Assembly (NCBI GenBank): GCA_963576735.1 | Contig: OY755175.1 | Location: 2,620,401 to 2,684,400 of the forward strand | Length of the DNA stretch: 64,000 nucleotides | Origin: Bedellia somnulentella | Lineage: Eukaryota; Arthropoda; Insecta; Lepidoptera; Bedelliidae | Direction of reading: 5' to 3' | Part shown: one piece after another, positions 13,401 to 20,753 of the stretch | Layout of the letters: every line of letters begins with the position of its first letter | How positions within the stretch are numbered: the stretch's first letter is position 1 | Made by a program: the position numbers and the translations under genes | The notes under the pieces: model-generated | Seen by the model: only the letters and a program-made list of their open reading frames with translations | Told to the model about the DNA's origin: nothing | The model's database searches: none

Positions 13401-16400
13401 AATAAGAAAGGTACATAGCACCCTATAAAATGACGAAAAGACACTTGTTAACGCCGTTTCTTCATTCGTGTGTTCGGCTAACATCATCGTGGTGACCAAT
13501 AAGAATCCCGCTCCGCCATCCAACCGTGAAGAAGATCGTTACGGAGCGTCCCATTCAAAAATCTTTTGGTTTGTAACCCACCTTCGACTATCGCATCCAT
13601 CCATTGAATCGACTACATCCGCATACACCCTGCCAAATCCCTATCATCATGCATCGCAGCGGAACACATGCTTTTTTTCCTGCTTTCTTTTATTAGTAGA
13701 TATGCCAGATATTTTTCTGATTCTTTTTATTGGCAAGGTATGATAATGACTTGCATTATGTAATACTTAATGGATATATTTCTTTATATAAATATCATTC
13801 CGAAAAAAAAACATTTCTGTGTAAAGATATTTCTCCACAGCAGGATTCAAGCTAAGTTCCACTAAAACCTACCAGCTATTACTCAAAAGCTACCATTACC
13901 ATTAGCTCATGGCTGTATTAAAATATAATTCAATTTGAAGATTTGCTGATTTAGAAAGATTACTTAAAGACCAGATCAAATCAAAATGAATCATTATTTT
14001 TATCATAACTTATAGTGAGAAATGCAATTCATATTTAAATATGAAAGTATTGCTGCCCAGCTAGTATGAGCGCTATTATATCGACACAATAACGGTTAGA
14101 ATGAGATGGCAGTATATGTTACTAAGTAAGTGTGTAAGAGATGACTGCTTTAGCCGGGCTGCTCTATTTAAAGATTTCCACTCACCTCGTTTCCCAACTG
14201 GTTTATCTTTTGTAACAGAAATTGATCTTGACCTAGATCTGATAATTTCAGCACTCTGTTTTTCCAAGTCTTTAAGAACAGGCTGTCTGAAATAAGCAAA
14301 ATATCATAATAAATATCACATAGCTGCTGGATAGTGCAGACTACTAGCAGAGAAATACTATGTCTATAAATCACAAAATCCATCAATATATCCTTTACAT
14401 GAGTACAGTTGCTGTGTAGTGTCGGCTTAGAATAGCACTACCCCATCTTTTCCCGTGGGTGTCGTAGAAGTCGACTAAGGGACTAGGGCTTTTCCATCTT
14501 CGCCCTTACACCAATCCAAGGTCTGCCGCGCCGAGGGATGCGTGGCCAGGGGTGAGCCTGTTCGCTAGCGTGCCGCCGTCCCGGAGCTTGGTGCACTCCG
14601 GGTACTAAATAACCTTACCTAGTCAAGCGGGGCTCTGGCTAGGTAGACAGTCTACTTCCCTTGCTTCTCGTGGGTCCAATATGTGTTCGAATTATAATAA
14701 ACACGGAGGCGGCGATGTAGCTCGCCACTCATCACGCCATGGTTTCTCACGGGGCGAAAAGTGGGCTAAAGAGACCCGCTTCAGTACGATGAATGTATGT
14801 GGAGGAATGTTTAAAAATTAGATGAAGTATGTGTATGATTATGAATGAAAGAAAACTGGATTTTCTATGTTTAAATGAGACGAAGCGTAAGGGAAAGGAA
14901 GTTTCACAACTTGGCAACATCACAGCAATCTGGTCTGGAGTCACTGACAATGACCGAGCTAGCCAAGGAGTGGGACTTCTGATATCTGAAAGGATGGCTC
15001 AGTGTATGAAAGATTACGAATGTGTGAGTCCAAGGCTCCTGTGGATTAAGGTGAAATTGGGACTAGTCCGGATGCGCATAATTTGCGTTTATGCTCCGGA
15101 CATGTTTGAATCCCTATCCGAGAGGGAGGAGTTTTGGAATCTGTTAGACGATGTTGTGAATGGGTGTGATCAGAATGAGAGACTTATAATGTTAGGAGAT
15201 TTTAATGGCTGGGTTGGTGTGTCACGCAACGGTTGCGAAAGAGTTTTAGGAAAGTTTGGCGATCAAAGGATGAATGAGAATGGTGAGAAATTGATTGAGG
15301 TATGTTTGGAGAGGAATCTTTGTGTTACAAACACGTTGTATAAACACAAAGATATCCATATGTATACAAGACAGAGGGGAAGCGAGAGAAGTATGATTGA
15401 TTTTGTGATAGTTGATGAAAGGCTGAGAGCAAAGGTTGTTGACACCAGGGTCTATAGGGGCACGAACGTTGGCACAGATCACTTTCTCGTTATATCACGA
15501 TTAAGGGGTCTGTGTACGCGTTGGCGTCACAGGCCTAAAGTGTCAACAACGGATTTTGCGAGAGTAAAAGTGGAAAAACTGCAAGAAGATGAAAATATCA
15601 GAGATGAATACGTGAGGAAATTGGATGATAGACTAAGTTGCGTGGAGATGAAGGATGAAATGGAAATAGAAGAAGTATGGGATGTGCTCAAATCGACGAT
15701 GGTTGAATGTGCGACGGAAGTTTGTGGAGTGTGTAAAAGGTCAAATAGACCACCAACAAGTTGGTGGGATAAAGTTGTGAAAGAGGCGGTTGGAGATAAG
15801 AAGAAAGCGTGGTTAGATTTACTAGCGATTAAAGCTAGTAAACGGATGAATGCGAATGTAACTGACGATGTAGTGCAGAAAAGTGAAGATGAATATAAGA
15901 GAGTTAAGAATGAGGTGAAGAAGAAAATAGAAAAGAAAAAGCGGGATTTGCAAGAGTAGTGTGAGAGGAAACTTTCTGATAATTTCCGGAATAACCAAAA
16001 GTTATTCTGGAAGTATATCCGGAAGGATAAGGGAGTTTCCCAAAACACGAGAGTGAGTGTAATAAGAGATGAACAGGGTGAATTGGCGACGGATGAAAGT
16101 AGCATGAAACGGGTATGGAAGAATTATTTTGAGGGACTGTTTGAAAAAGAGGATGCATCCATTTCTCCGCCAATCGACAGTAATGTTGATTGGAACGAAG
16201 AGATCGGTGATTTCAGTGACAGTGAGATTAGTATGGAAGAAATAATGAAAGCAATGAAAAGTATGAAAGTAGGGAAGGCGGCAGGGTATGATAGGATTAC
16301 TATCGAAATGCTGAGCCAAGAGCCTGGAACATACAATTTATATTTATGTAATTTACAAGCCTTGCTATGTGTTTGTAATTATGTGCTATGACTTAAAATA

Positions 16401-18866
16401 AAGCCTCAAATATATTACAAAGTAAAGGTAAAGGGTTGGTGGCTTCTTGGTTGTACTTCCTTTTCCAAAAATGCTGGTCGAGTGGCAAAGTTCCACGAGA
16501 TTGGTGCAAGGCGGTGATTGTGCCTCTATATAAAGGAAAGGGGTCACACCAAGAGGCTAAAAATTACCGCGGCATCAGCTAACTCAGCATTGTTGGTAAA
16601 TTATATGCTAAGGTACTGATTGAAAGAGTGATGAATGAAACTAATGAGAAAATATGGGATGTGCAAGCGGGATTTAGGAAAGGAATGGGATGTATGGATC
16701 AAATCTTCTCTCTAAGGAGCATCACCGAAAAGTTCTTAGGTAAGAACCAAAAGGTGTATTGCTCCTTCATTGATTTAGAGAAGGCGTATGTTAGGGTGGT
16801 ATGAAAGTGTTTATGGGAGGTGTTATCCAAGTTCGGTTAGGGGAGTCAACTTATACGTGCATTGGTATCACTCTATGAGGATTCTAGTGCATGTGTAAGA
16901 GTAAACGGGGAAAACACTGACTGGTTCGGAATCTCTAGGGGTGTCTGACAGGGATGTGTAGCTTCTCTGTGGCTCTTCAATTTGTTCATGGATGACTGTT
17001 TGACAGAGTTGCGTGAAAGTGATTATGGACTAAGAATGGGTGGATTCATCATTAAAAGCTTCTTGTATGCTGACAATCAAGTGATACTTGCATCATCGGC
17101 AGAAGAGTTGCAAGAGATGATGAATATTGCATGTGAGTCTTTTGTAAGAAAGGGAATGAGGGTGAATGTGGATAAGACCAAAATGATGGTTTTTGAGAGA
17201 CAGGAAGATGTGAAGAAGCGAATGTTGGGTGTGGCAGAAGAAGCATGAGAGCAGAGTGAATGCAGTAGAGATGAGGTCCCTCAGAAAAATTTGTTATGTT
17301 AGATTGTGTGACCGAGTGAGAAATAGTGTTATTCGTGAAAAGTATGGTGTTAAAGATGATATTGTAAGAAAGATAGAAAAAGGAATGTTGAGATGGTTTC
17401 GGCACATAGAGAGGATGGATGATAGAAAATTGGTAAAAGGGATCTATAGAGCTAGTGTGGATGGTAATGTTAGTAGAGGACGACCACGGAGAACACACTT
17501 GGACCAAATTTAGAGTGTGCTCAAAAAGGCTGGCGTCCGAAGTATGAAGAATAAAAGAGCATGTATGAAAAGATTGATGGATGCAAACGAAGCTAGAGAG
17601 GTTTGTCAGGATCGTACGAAGTGGCGATCGATAGTCTCTGCCTACCCCAATGGCAATTAATGGCGTGAGTATATGTATGTATGTATGTACAGGCCTATCA
17701 CTTTTTTATATATATGTTTTCCGTCACTACTAACAACCATGATAAATTAACCACACATATGACAGTGTAGGCCCAACCCAGTGTTAATACCCACACCTAT
17801 CTTCTAATTCATTCTATCTCAGTTCTTATCCATTGAGCTATCGTGGTTATTACCTACTTACACTTACTTAGTGGCTTACCTAGTAGTTATTTACACCATA
17901 CTTTTGCTAATATATATAGCAGGGCCCGAAATAATAAATAGTAACCATAGATTTATTCTGCTATACCTATGTATATAGGCAATACAAAAATGATAGGAGA
18001 CCAGAATAAAGTACAACGGTGAGCGAAAATGAGTGTGTGTGTGTGACATCAGTATGGCAGATTCCATACTAACTAGCCCTAATAAAATTGATAAAAATTT
18101 GTAATCTGTACAGTAATTGTAATTTTATGATGATAGAAGATATTTCTTATCATATATTTGCATTTAAAACTTTGGCATGTAACAGTACGTGAGAAACATG
18201 AGCAGTGTACTCAAATTAGTAAATGATATTTTGCTGTGTAGTGTCGGCTTAGAATAGCACTACCCTGTTTCTTTTGGTGGGTGAACATAAGAGGCAACTT
18301 ATGGAATTGGAGCTTTCAAGGGATTTTTGGGCGATGGGGTCAGAGACCCATCACCAAAACCTTTATTTTACCATCTTTTCCCCACTTAACTTTCCAAAAG
18401 TGGCTGAGGAATTTCTAATTCCTTAGCTCTGGCTACCCCATTTAGGGATTTATAGCAGTGAGTATATGTTTGTATGTAAGTGAGAGTATCAGTTGCAGTA
18501 ACTTACTTCCCAAGCAATTGGTAGGCAGTAAATTGGTCACCATTGTACACAATTTCACCACCTGTATCTTTCACAATCGCATCAAGTTTATTCTGAATGC
18601 TCTTATACTCTTCGTCGGCAGCTTTATACGCTTGAAGCTGTGCTTCTGATAGTTCTTCTTCCCAACACTCCAAATCCAAGGTTGGGATATCAGGACCAAA
18701 GTAACTCCGTTTGTAAAGATCAGCTTCTATTATTTCAGCTTGAGGAATGACATCCTCACTCTGTAAAGTAACAAAAACATAAAATGAGACTTCAAGGTTA
18801 GAACACGATCTTTTAAAGGTTTTAATGGCCTACCTCTTGGTCAGCTTTAAGTTTTTTTAACTTCAT
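419..18866 (-). CDS. Host gene 1: AT-hook protein with ISXO2-like (IS1595-type) transposase-derived domain, 11 exons, 3' end missing
   Basis: Exons in transcript order: 18866-18834, 18760-18507, 14286-14186, 12978-12790, 7788-7624, 7133-6924, 4137-3737, 3489-3164, 2559-2415, 1461-1300, 694-419. All junctions are GT-AG and all phases agree, giving an open frame of 754 codons with no stop. Order of regions: acidic N-terminus, Arg/Ser stretch, AT-hook (KRGRPKK), Lys/Glu-rich tract, SUMO-interaction-like motif (IVDLT), then about 300 residues resembling an ISXO2/IS1595 transposase, then basic and acidic tails with two more GRRK motifs. A nuclear chromatin or DNA-binding role is inferred; I do not recognise a named orthologue. 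A good donor follows 419, so the last exon or exons lie off the left edge. Confidence is high for the gene and moderate for the transposase origin. Confidence 0.85.
1168..1253 (-). repeat. Degraded RTE-derived SINE-like copy (3' end)
   Basis: Starts with the inverted (CATA)n tail and ACTCACGGC, then a diverged copy of the 3' part of the family described at 46911-47160. Confidence 0.5.
1651..1752 (+). repeat. RTE-derived SINE-like copy, 3' part only
   Basis: Carries the family's conserved 3' block (AAAAGTGGCTGAGGAATTTC, then GGGATTTATAGCCGTGAGT) and a weak TATG tail; the 5' half is absent. Confidence 0.75.
1844..2101. mobile_element. Foldback (long-hairpin) MITE-like element
   Basis: Two arms of about 110 bases are inverted copies of each other, from TTAGGGCCGGCGCTGACTGC on the left to the complementary GCAGTCAGCGCCGGCCCTAA on the right. 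The pairing continues inward past GAATTCATTTT to CACAACGATGCCGA / TCGGCATCGTTGTG, leaving a loop of about 25 bases. A small asymmetric insertion breaks the right arm. Flanking TA on both sides could be a target duplication. It lies in gene 1 intron 9 and has no coding capacity. Confidence 0.8.
2415..3489 (-). CDS. Gene 1 exons 8-9 (second half of ISXO2-like DDE domain)
   Basis: Exon 8 is 3489-3164 and exon 9 is 2559-2415. SGWVHPSSTIVTDLTVDKG corresponds to the transposase strand carrying the second catalytic Asp, which is kept. NTNANIMEYLRR corresponds to the 'HTNTIExxW' helix with the third acid (Glu kept). QQFLDELVWREKFG matches the C-terminal 'YLxEFMWRRR' block. So two of three acids survive. 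The exon junction falls inside WREKFG and is supported by a phase match (2+1). Cleavage activity is unlikely; DNA or protein binding is more plausible. Confidence 0.8.
2742..2867 (-). repeat. Degraded RTE-derived SINE-like copy
   Basis: Diverged 5' half of the family: GGTTGGTGATGG, TCTCC and a final block resembling TGCTATT...GCCGA.ACTACA. Lies directly beside the better copy at 2879-3121. Confidence 0.5.
2879..3121 (-). repeat. RTE-derived SINE-like copy, near full length
   Basis: Inverted full-length member: tail side CATACATATA, then GGGCTATAAATCCCTAGAAG, GTTGTTGGTGATGGGTCTCC, and head TCTGAGCCGACACTACACAGC. Confidence 0.85.
3737..4137 (-). CDS. Gene 1 exon 7 (zinc-ribbon-like and first part of ISXO2-like DDE domain)
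   Basis: The exon encodes about 134 residues. VWISECCPTRFVSVF, SSIFEGA and LKLIYHWAC follow the order of the ISXO2 pattern (Cys pair, short basic stretch, 'G-x-W/I-FE', then a hydrophobic 'LIYxWA' helix). LLGGQGKKVEV sits where transposases of this family read 'GGxGxxVEIDE'; here the aspartate that would be the first catalytic acid is replaced (VEVGVI). The region then continues as VKVEVLGVLD, equivalent to the next core strand. The family call comes from motif order, not from a database search. Confidence 0.8.
4341..4450 (-). pseudogene. Decayed partial copy A of gene 1 exon 6
   Basis: Matches the last ~110 bases of exon 6, including its donor side (TCACCCAACTTCAG) and the block encoding TEWLIQQGLVRSE. 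It carries substitutions and is cut off where exon 6 would read into its upstream half. Immediately to its right (4451-4500) is a copy of the intron flank next to the real exon (GGTTTGAAATAAC), showing that the duplicated unit included intron sequence. Confidence 0.8.
4508..4706 (-). repeat. RTE LINE fragment (3' coding end)
   Basis: Inverted match to the end of the RTE element at 14411-17690 (same region as its final coding part, ending in MDANEAREV). It separates exon-6 copies A and B. Confidence 0.75.
4736..4867 (-). pseudogene. Decayed partial copy B of gene 1 exon 6
   Basis: Very similar to the 3' ~130 bases of exon 6 from the donor side (TTACCCAACTTCAGC) through the codons for SKVKSVL. 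It is interrupted exactly at CCAGAG by the Jockey-like LINE that follows, so it cannot be spliced as a whole exon. It is closer to the real exon than copy A. Confidence 0.85.
5137..6615 (+). pseudogene. LINE reverse transcriptase (Jockey-type) open reading frame
   Basis: Reverse transcriptase motifs appear in order: LPIHKKG and NYRPIS, QHGFLKGRST, DFEKAFDRVDH (catalytic Asp), SGVPQGSHLGPLFY and YADDKKVF (catalytic YADD). These are followed by the usual C-terminal region with IRDLGIILDSKL. The frame is intact here, but the upstream part of the ORF is out of frame and the endonuclease is missing, so it is listed as a broken gene. The listed start is simply the first start in the open frame. Confidence 0.85.
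6632..6668 (+). repeat. (CA)n / (TA)n microsatellite in LINE 3' UTR
   Basis: Nine or so CA units followed by TATATA; belongs to the 3' part of the LINE at 4868-6858. Confidence 0.8.
6924..7133 (-). CDS. Gene 1 exon 6 (start of transposase-like region; functional copy of a triplicated exon)
   Basis: The acceptor TTCCAG and donor GTGAGT flank a 210-bp exon encoding KTFPSLVVVARPYLRAKDG through HPANKLKLG. The C-terminal half (TEWLIQQGLVRSEQWC) resembles the N-terminal part of ISXO2-type proteins ahead of their zinc-ribbon. Two decayed partial copies of this exon lie 2.1-2.8 kb further into the intron (4736-4867 and 4341-4450). This copy alone keeps both splice sites and the open frame, so it is taken as the coding one. 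Confidence 0.83.
7624..7788 (-). CDS. Gene 1 exon 5 (linker with SUMO-interaction-like motif)
   Basis: The exon is bounded by an acceptor TTACAG and a GTTGGT donor. It encodes about 55 residues with TTAIVDLTKEDS, which fits the hydrophobic-plus-acid pattern of a SUMO-interacting motif. The frame joins to exon 6 as FNKLQG-KTFPSLVVVARP. Function of the linker is inferred only. Confidence 0.75.
8100..8305 (-). mobile_element. Short non-autonomous Helitron with complete ends
   Basis: Read on the minus strand it begins TCTGTAAGCC (after host A) and ends GGGTTACCCACTAG (before host T), as expected for Helitron insertion between A and T with a CTRR terminus. A six-base-pair hairpin, CGCGAC-TAT-GTCGCG on the plus strand at 8117-8131, lies 16 bases from the end. 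About 145 bases of its 5' part match the 5' end of the adjoining larger Helitron at 10446-10588. Confidence 0.8.
8375..8962 (-). pseudogene. Helitron helicase C-terminal fragment (Pif1 family)
   Basis: Two overlapping frames (8962-8597 and 8593-8375) carry LTLKKGAVVMLQRNLN, typical of the region after the Pif1 helicase core, and GQLYVAMSRVRTP, the last helicase motif. PINKSQGQT immediately precedes it. The break between the two frames and the missing Walker A region show it is dead. Confidence 0.8.
9192..10003 (-). pseudogene. Helitron N-terminal region fragment (Helitron-like N domain)
   Basis: FTACCHDGKVSLP and FLENIRQYNSVLSYVSVG form the Cys-rich start seen in Helitron proteins. PQFGQIYILDTAEATECR begins the Helitron-like N domain, and further residues follow to 9192. 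At least one frame change separates the two parts. The catalytic HUH/YY segment is not present between here and the helicase fragment. Confidence 0.75.
11219..11391 (-). repeat. RTE-derived SINE-like copy, right-hand piece of a split copy
   Basis: Tail to middle of the family (ACTCACGGCTGTAAATCC to AAAAATCCCTTAATATCCCC). The copy resumes at 12569-12641 after a LINE inserted into it. Confidence 0.85.
11392..12568 (+). mobile_element. Jockey-superfamily LINE, 5'-truncated, inserted in a SINE-like copy
   Basis: Holds only the C-terminal half of a reverse transcriptase and a 3' UTR ending in (AAAT)n at 12545-12567. Coding frames 11396-11902 and 11821-12270 overlap, showing one frameshift near 11840. 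YADDLKIF, VKDLGVILDREL and IERVQARFLR mark the family. It is related to, but distinct from, the LINE at 4868. Confidence 0.85.
11396..12270 (+). pseudogene. LINE reverse transcriptase fragment, frameshifted
   Basis: Starts just before the catalytic YADD box (CLLYADDLKIFRR) and runs through the RT thumb and C-terminal domain to the stop at 12270. The frame shifts near 11840, after RSKLEYCAVIW. No fingers or first palm motif remains. Confidence 0.8.
12569..12641 (-). repeat. RTE-derived SINE-like copy, left-hand piece of a split copy
   Basis: ACCGTTAGTCGCCTCTTACG to the head CCGACACTACACAGC; continues the copy at 11219-11391 without loss of internal sequence. Confidence 0.85.
12790..14286 (-). 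CDS. Gene 1 exons 3-4 (RS stretch, AT-hook, Lys/Glu tract)
   Basis: Exon 3 is 14286-14186 and exon 4 is 12978-12790. The codon split across the junction completes KRGRPKK, a canonical AT-hook that binds the minor groove of AT-rich DNA. Just before it is an Arg/Ser stretch (RSRSRS). After it is PPASPETRHKKKHKKEKEK and a long alternating Lys/Glu/Asp run, probably disordered and nuclear. That the AT-hook appears only on splicing in the predicted phase strongly supports this junction. Confidence 0.83.
13079..13430 (+). repeat. Direct tandem duplication of about 170 bp (184-bp spacing)
   Basis: The block with CAACCGGTCTGGGAGTA and AACACAGTCATGACTTGAAT occurs at 13079-13249 and again at 13261-13430 with a few per cent divergence. 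It lies in gene 1 intron 3. No function is visible. Confidence 0.75.
14052..14163 (+). repeat. MITE family copy, truncated
   Basis: Shares ATAACGGTTAGAATGAGATG and TAAGAGATG.CTGCTTTA with the copies at 39724, 36011 and 59308; terminal inverted repeats are degraded. Confidence 0.6.
14829..15959 (+). pseudogene. RTE endonuclease domain (exonuclease-endonuclease-phosphatase fold) and linker
   Basis: An APE-like endonuclease with the expected order: LDFLCLNETK (catalytic Glu), VYAPD, MLGDFNGWVG, SMIDFVIVDERLR and GTDHFLVI (catalytic Asp-His). About 376 codons stay open to a TAG at 15957, followed by the region leading to the RT. This is the least damaged part of the element. Confidence 0.85.
15960..17513 (+). 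pseudogene. RTE reverse transcriptase, multiply disrupted
   Basis: Pieces in several frames: MKVGKAAGYDRITIEML (near 16260), KNYRGIS (near 16560), CSFIDLEKAY, then SFLYADNQVILASS (the YADD box altered to YADN) and RTHLDQI near 17500. Multiple stops interrupt it. Confidence 0.8.
17745..17851 (-). repeat. tRNA-derived SINE fragment
   Basis: Inverted match to the head of the SINE at 29391-29709, including the tRNA-like CATTGAGCTATC (A box) and GTAGGCCCAACCC. Confidence 0.6.
18233..18481 (+). repeat. RTE-derived SINE-like copy, full length
   Basis: GCTGTGTAGTGTCGGCTTAG head, all internal blocks and a TATATGTTTGTATG tail. Confidence 0.85.
18507..18866 (-). CDS. Gene 1 exons 1-2 (start codon and acidic N-terminus)
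   Basis: Exon 1 (18866-18834) starts MKLKKLKADQE and ends phase 0 at a GTAGGC donor. Exon 2 (18760-18507) follows a TTTACAG acceptor, adds about 85 residues rich in Glu and Asp (ending near AYQLLGK), and ends at a GTAAGT donor with two bases carried over. The region has no recognised domain; it includes a helical-looking stretch near EELSEAQLQAYKAADEEYKS. The start is chosen because it is the only ATG that gives a short open exon with a proper donor in phase with exon 2. The 5' UTR was not resolved. Confidence 0.8.
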
Positions 18867-19772
18867 CGTTAAAGACAAGACCTCTTTATAGAATATAACC
18901 TTATTCAAAGTTTATTTTCTCTTAGATTGTCGACGATTCATCAAAACACCGGACAAAAACAATAGCCGATATAAGGAACGCCATCAATAAATAACATTTT
19001 TTTTTATTATTGATTGATTGAAATTCTGCTTGGTCAATTCGTCAAAACATCAATATATCACGTCAAGTCATCACGTCAATCAAAACGTCAGTCATTCGTA
19101 GAGTAGTGATTTTCGATGTCGGAATGCAACATTTTACAAAAGTGATGATGATATGATTACAAAACCATTTCGTGAATTATATAAACTTTAACATTGTTTG
19201 ACTTTTAAGGATAATAAAATATTGAAATCATAGGTTTATTTAATATAATAAATATCGTAATAATATCGTTCGATCTCACAAATTCAGCTGGATGCAGGTG
19301 TCGTTGCCTCCCGAAAAAACTCCACAAAAACACAGTTTCTTAATGCCTTATCCATTCGCTTCCCGTCACGTTCACTATATCGTCGATCCACCTTGTGGAA
19401 GGTTTACCATTACCGCACTGCCTCATCCACTACGCCTTCCACTCCAAAACATTCGAGCTAAGTTATGATAGTTTTGGCAGCATATGATATGGCAATGTAT
19501 TCGTACAGTGCCAGATGCCGCCGGTGGTGGTGATAGCCCCGGCTCCGTCTGTCACGTGATCATTGACTATTCTGTTAATGGAGAGTATATTTTTTTTAAA
19601 CCTTTCTTTAAGCAGGACTTTACTCTTTGCTAAGAAATAAGCTTCTGCCCGCAGATGACTGCTTTTTTGGAGCAACCATAAAACATTTAGTTTAGAGATG
19701 GGTAAATTGGGTGAGCTCATGTATTGTTGGCACTCTAATGTTTAAATCTCTATTATCCAAATTATTTTTGAT

Positions 19773-19953
19773 GCTGTGTTATGTCGGCATGGAATAGCGC
19801 TAACCCATTTCTTCCCAGGGGTGATCGTAAGAGGTGACTATGGGTATCGGGGCTTTTTAAGTGATGACTTCCAAAAGTGGCTGAAGAATTTTCTGATTCT
19901 GAAGCTCTGGCTACCGCTTTTAGGGATTTATAGCCTTATATGTATGTATGTAT
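19773..19953 (+). repeat. RTE-derived SINE-like copy with internal deletion
   Basis: Head GCTGTGTTATGTCGGC and tail TTATATGTATGTATGTAT are present; the middle third (the GATGCGGTTGGAGACCC block) is deleted. Confidence 0.8.
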
Positions 19954-20466
19954 TTCGATCGTGACTTGCAAATATAGTATGCTGAGTGCTCGTTTTATGG
20001 GATCAAGAGATAGGGATATGAATACTTTTCACTCTAATCTACGAAAATCGATCATTTCAAATGGAAGCTATGTTTCCATTTTAATTCACAATCTGCCCGG
20101 AGGCAAGAAATGGTTATTCTGAATACCAAGTGACATAATAATACTTGATTTTCAGATGAATCATTACCTCTATCAGGCTCTACCTAAGTGACTCTTAAGA
20201 GAGCGGCTGCATTTGTTTCTTTACAATGTAATGAATCTAAGCTATTTCTTGCTCACTTAAAAATTTACATTGAAATGCGGTCTATTACCGCTACATGACT
20301 ATTGTTTTAATAATTTATTTGTTATAGTTTCTTAAAATAAGTCCGTGAATTAGTACATTAGTAGAGTACCGATGAATGTAAGGGTTAATCAAGTGATGTA
20401 CTAACTGTGGAATCGCAGTGCCTATTGCAGGTAGTACTTATATTTGGTTTCCAATATTAAATTATG

Positions 20467-20553
20467 TATAATAATAATCGGGACTATCCAACGAATATTT
20501 TAAATCACTTAAGATTAAAAATATTCATTGGTTAATCCCGATTATTATTATAT
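20467..20553. mobile_element. Short hairpin, tiny MITE-like element
   Basis: Arms of about 32 bases (ATAATAATCGGGACTATCC / GGTTAATCCCGATTATTAT) are imperfect inverted repeats around an AT-rich loop. No coding content. Confidence 0.6.
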
Positions 20554-20753
20554 ATAATGTCTACGAACTGAAATTGAATTTGAAATTGAAGCAAACCGCG
20601 AGAGTTCAAAAAGTGTATTGCAATATTGAGTCCACCAAATTCATAGTTGGCAACACCAAAATTAAAATGTCAGCGGAGCGATGTTTTGGTATTGTATGAA
20701 AAGTTAAAAAATAGTGTTTTATTGATAAAAAGAGCTAAACATATATCAAAATC

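Larger units (their letters stand above)
14411..17690 (+). mobile_element. RTE-clade LINE, near full length, decayed
   Basis: Begins GCTGTGTAGTGTCGGCTTAG, the same head as the SINE-like repeats here, and ends GTGAGTATATGTATGTATG, the same tail. Endonuclease and reverse transcriptase sequences lie between them, broken by stops and frameshifts, with about 100 bases of foreign sequence near 16335-16435. A short tandem-repeat 3' end instead of poly(A) is typical of RTE. It sits in gene 1 intron 2. Confidence 0.85.
18867..20753. other. Divergent intergenic region between gene 1 and HD-PTP
   Basis: Holds the promoters of both divergent genes by position, but no TATA box or initiator is convincing. 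It also contains a SINE-like copy (19773-19953) and a short hairpin element (20467-20553). Open frames here are short and look like chance. Confidence 0.6.

Noticed and set aside
13468..13743. 91-codon plus-strand frame as a gene
   Set aside because: No start context, splice sites or family; ends in a hydrophobic low-complexity stretch inside gene 1 intron 3.
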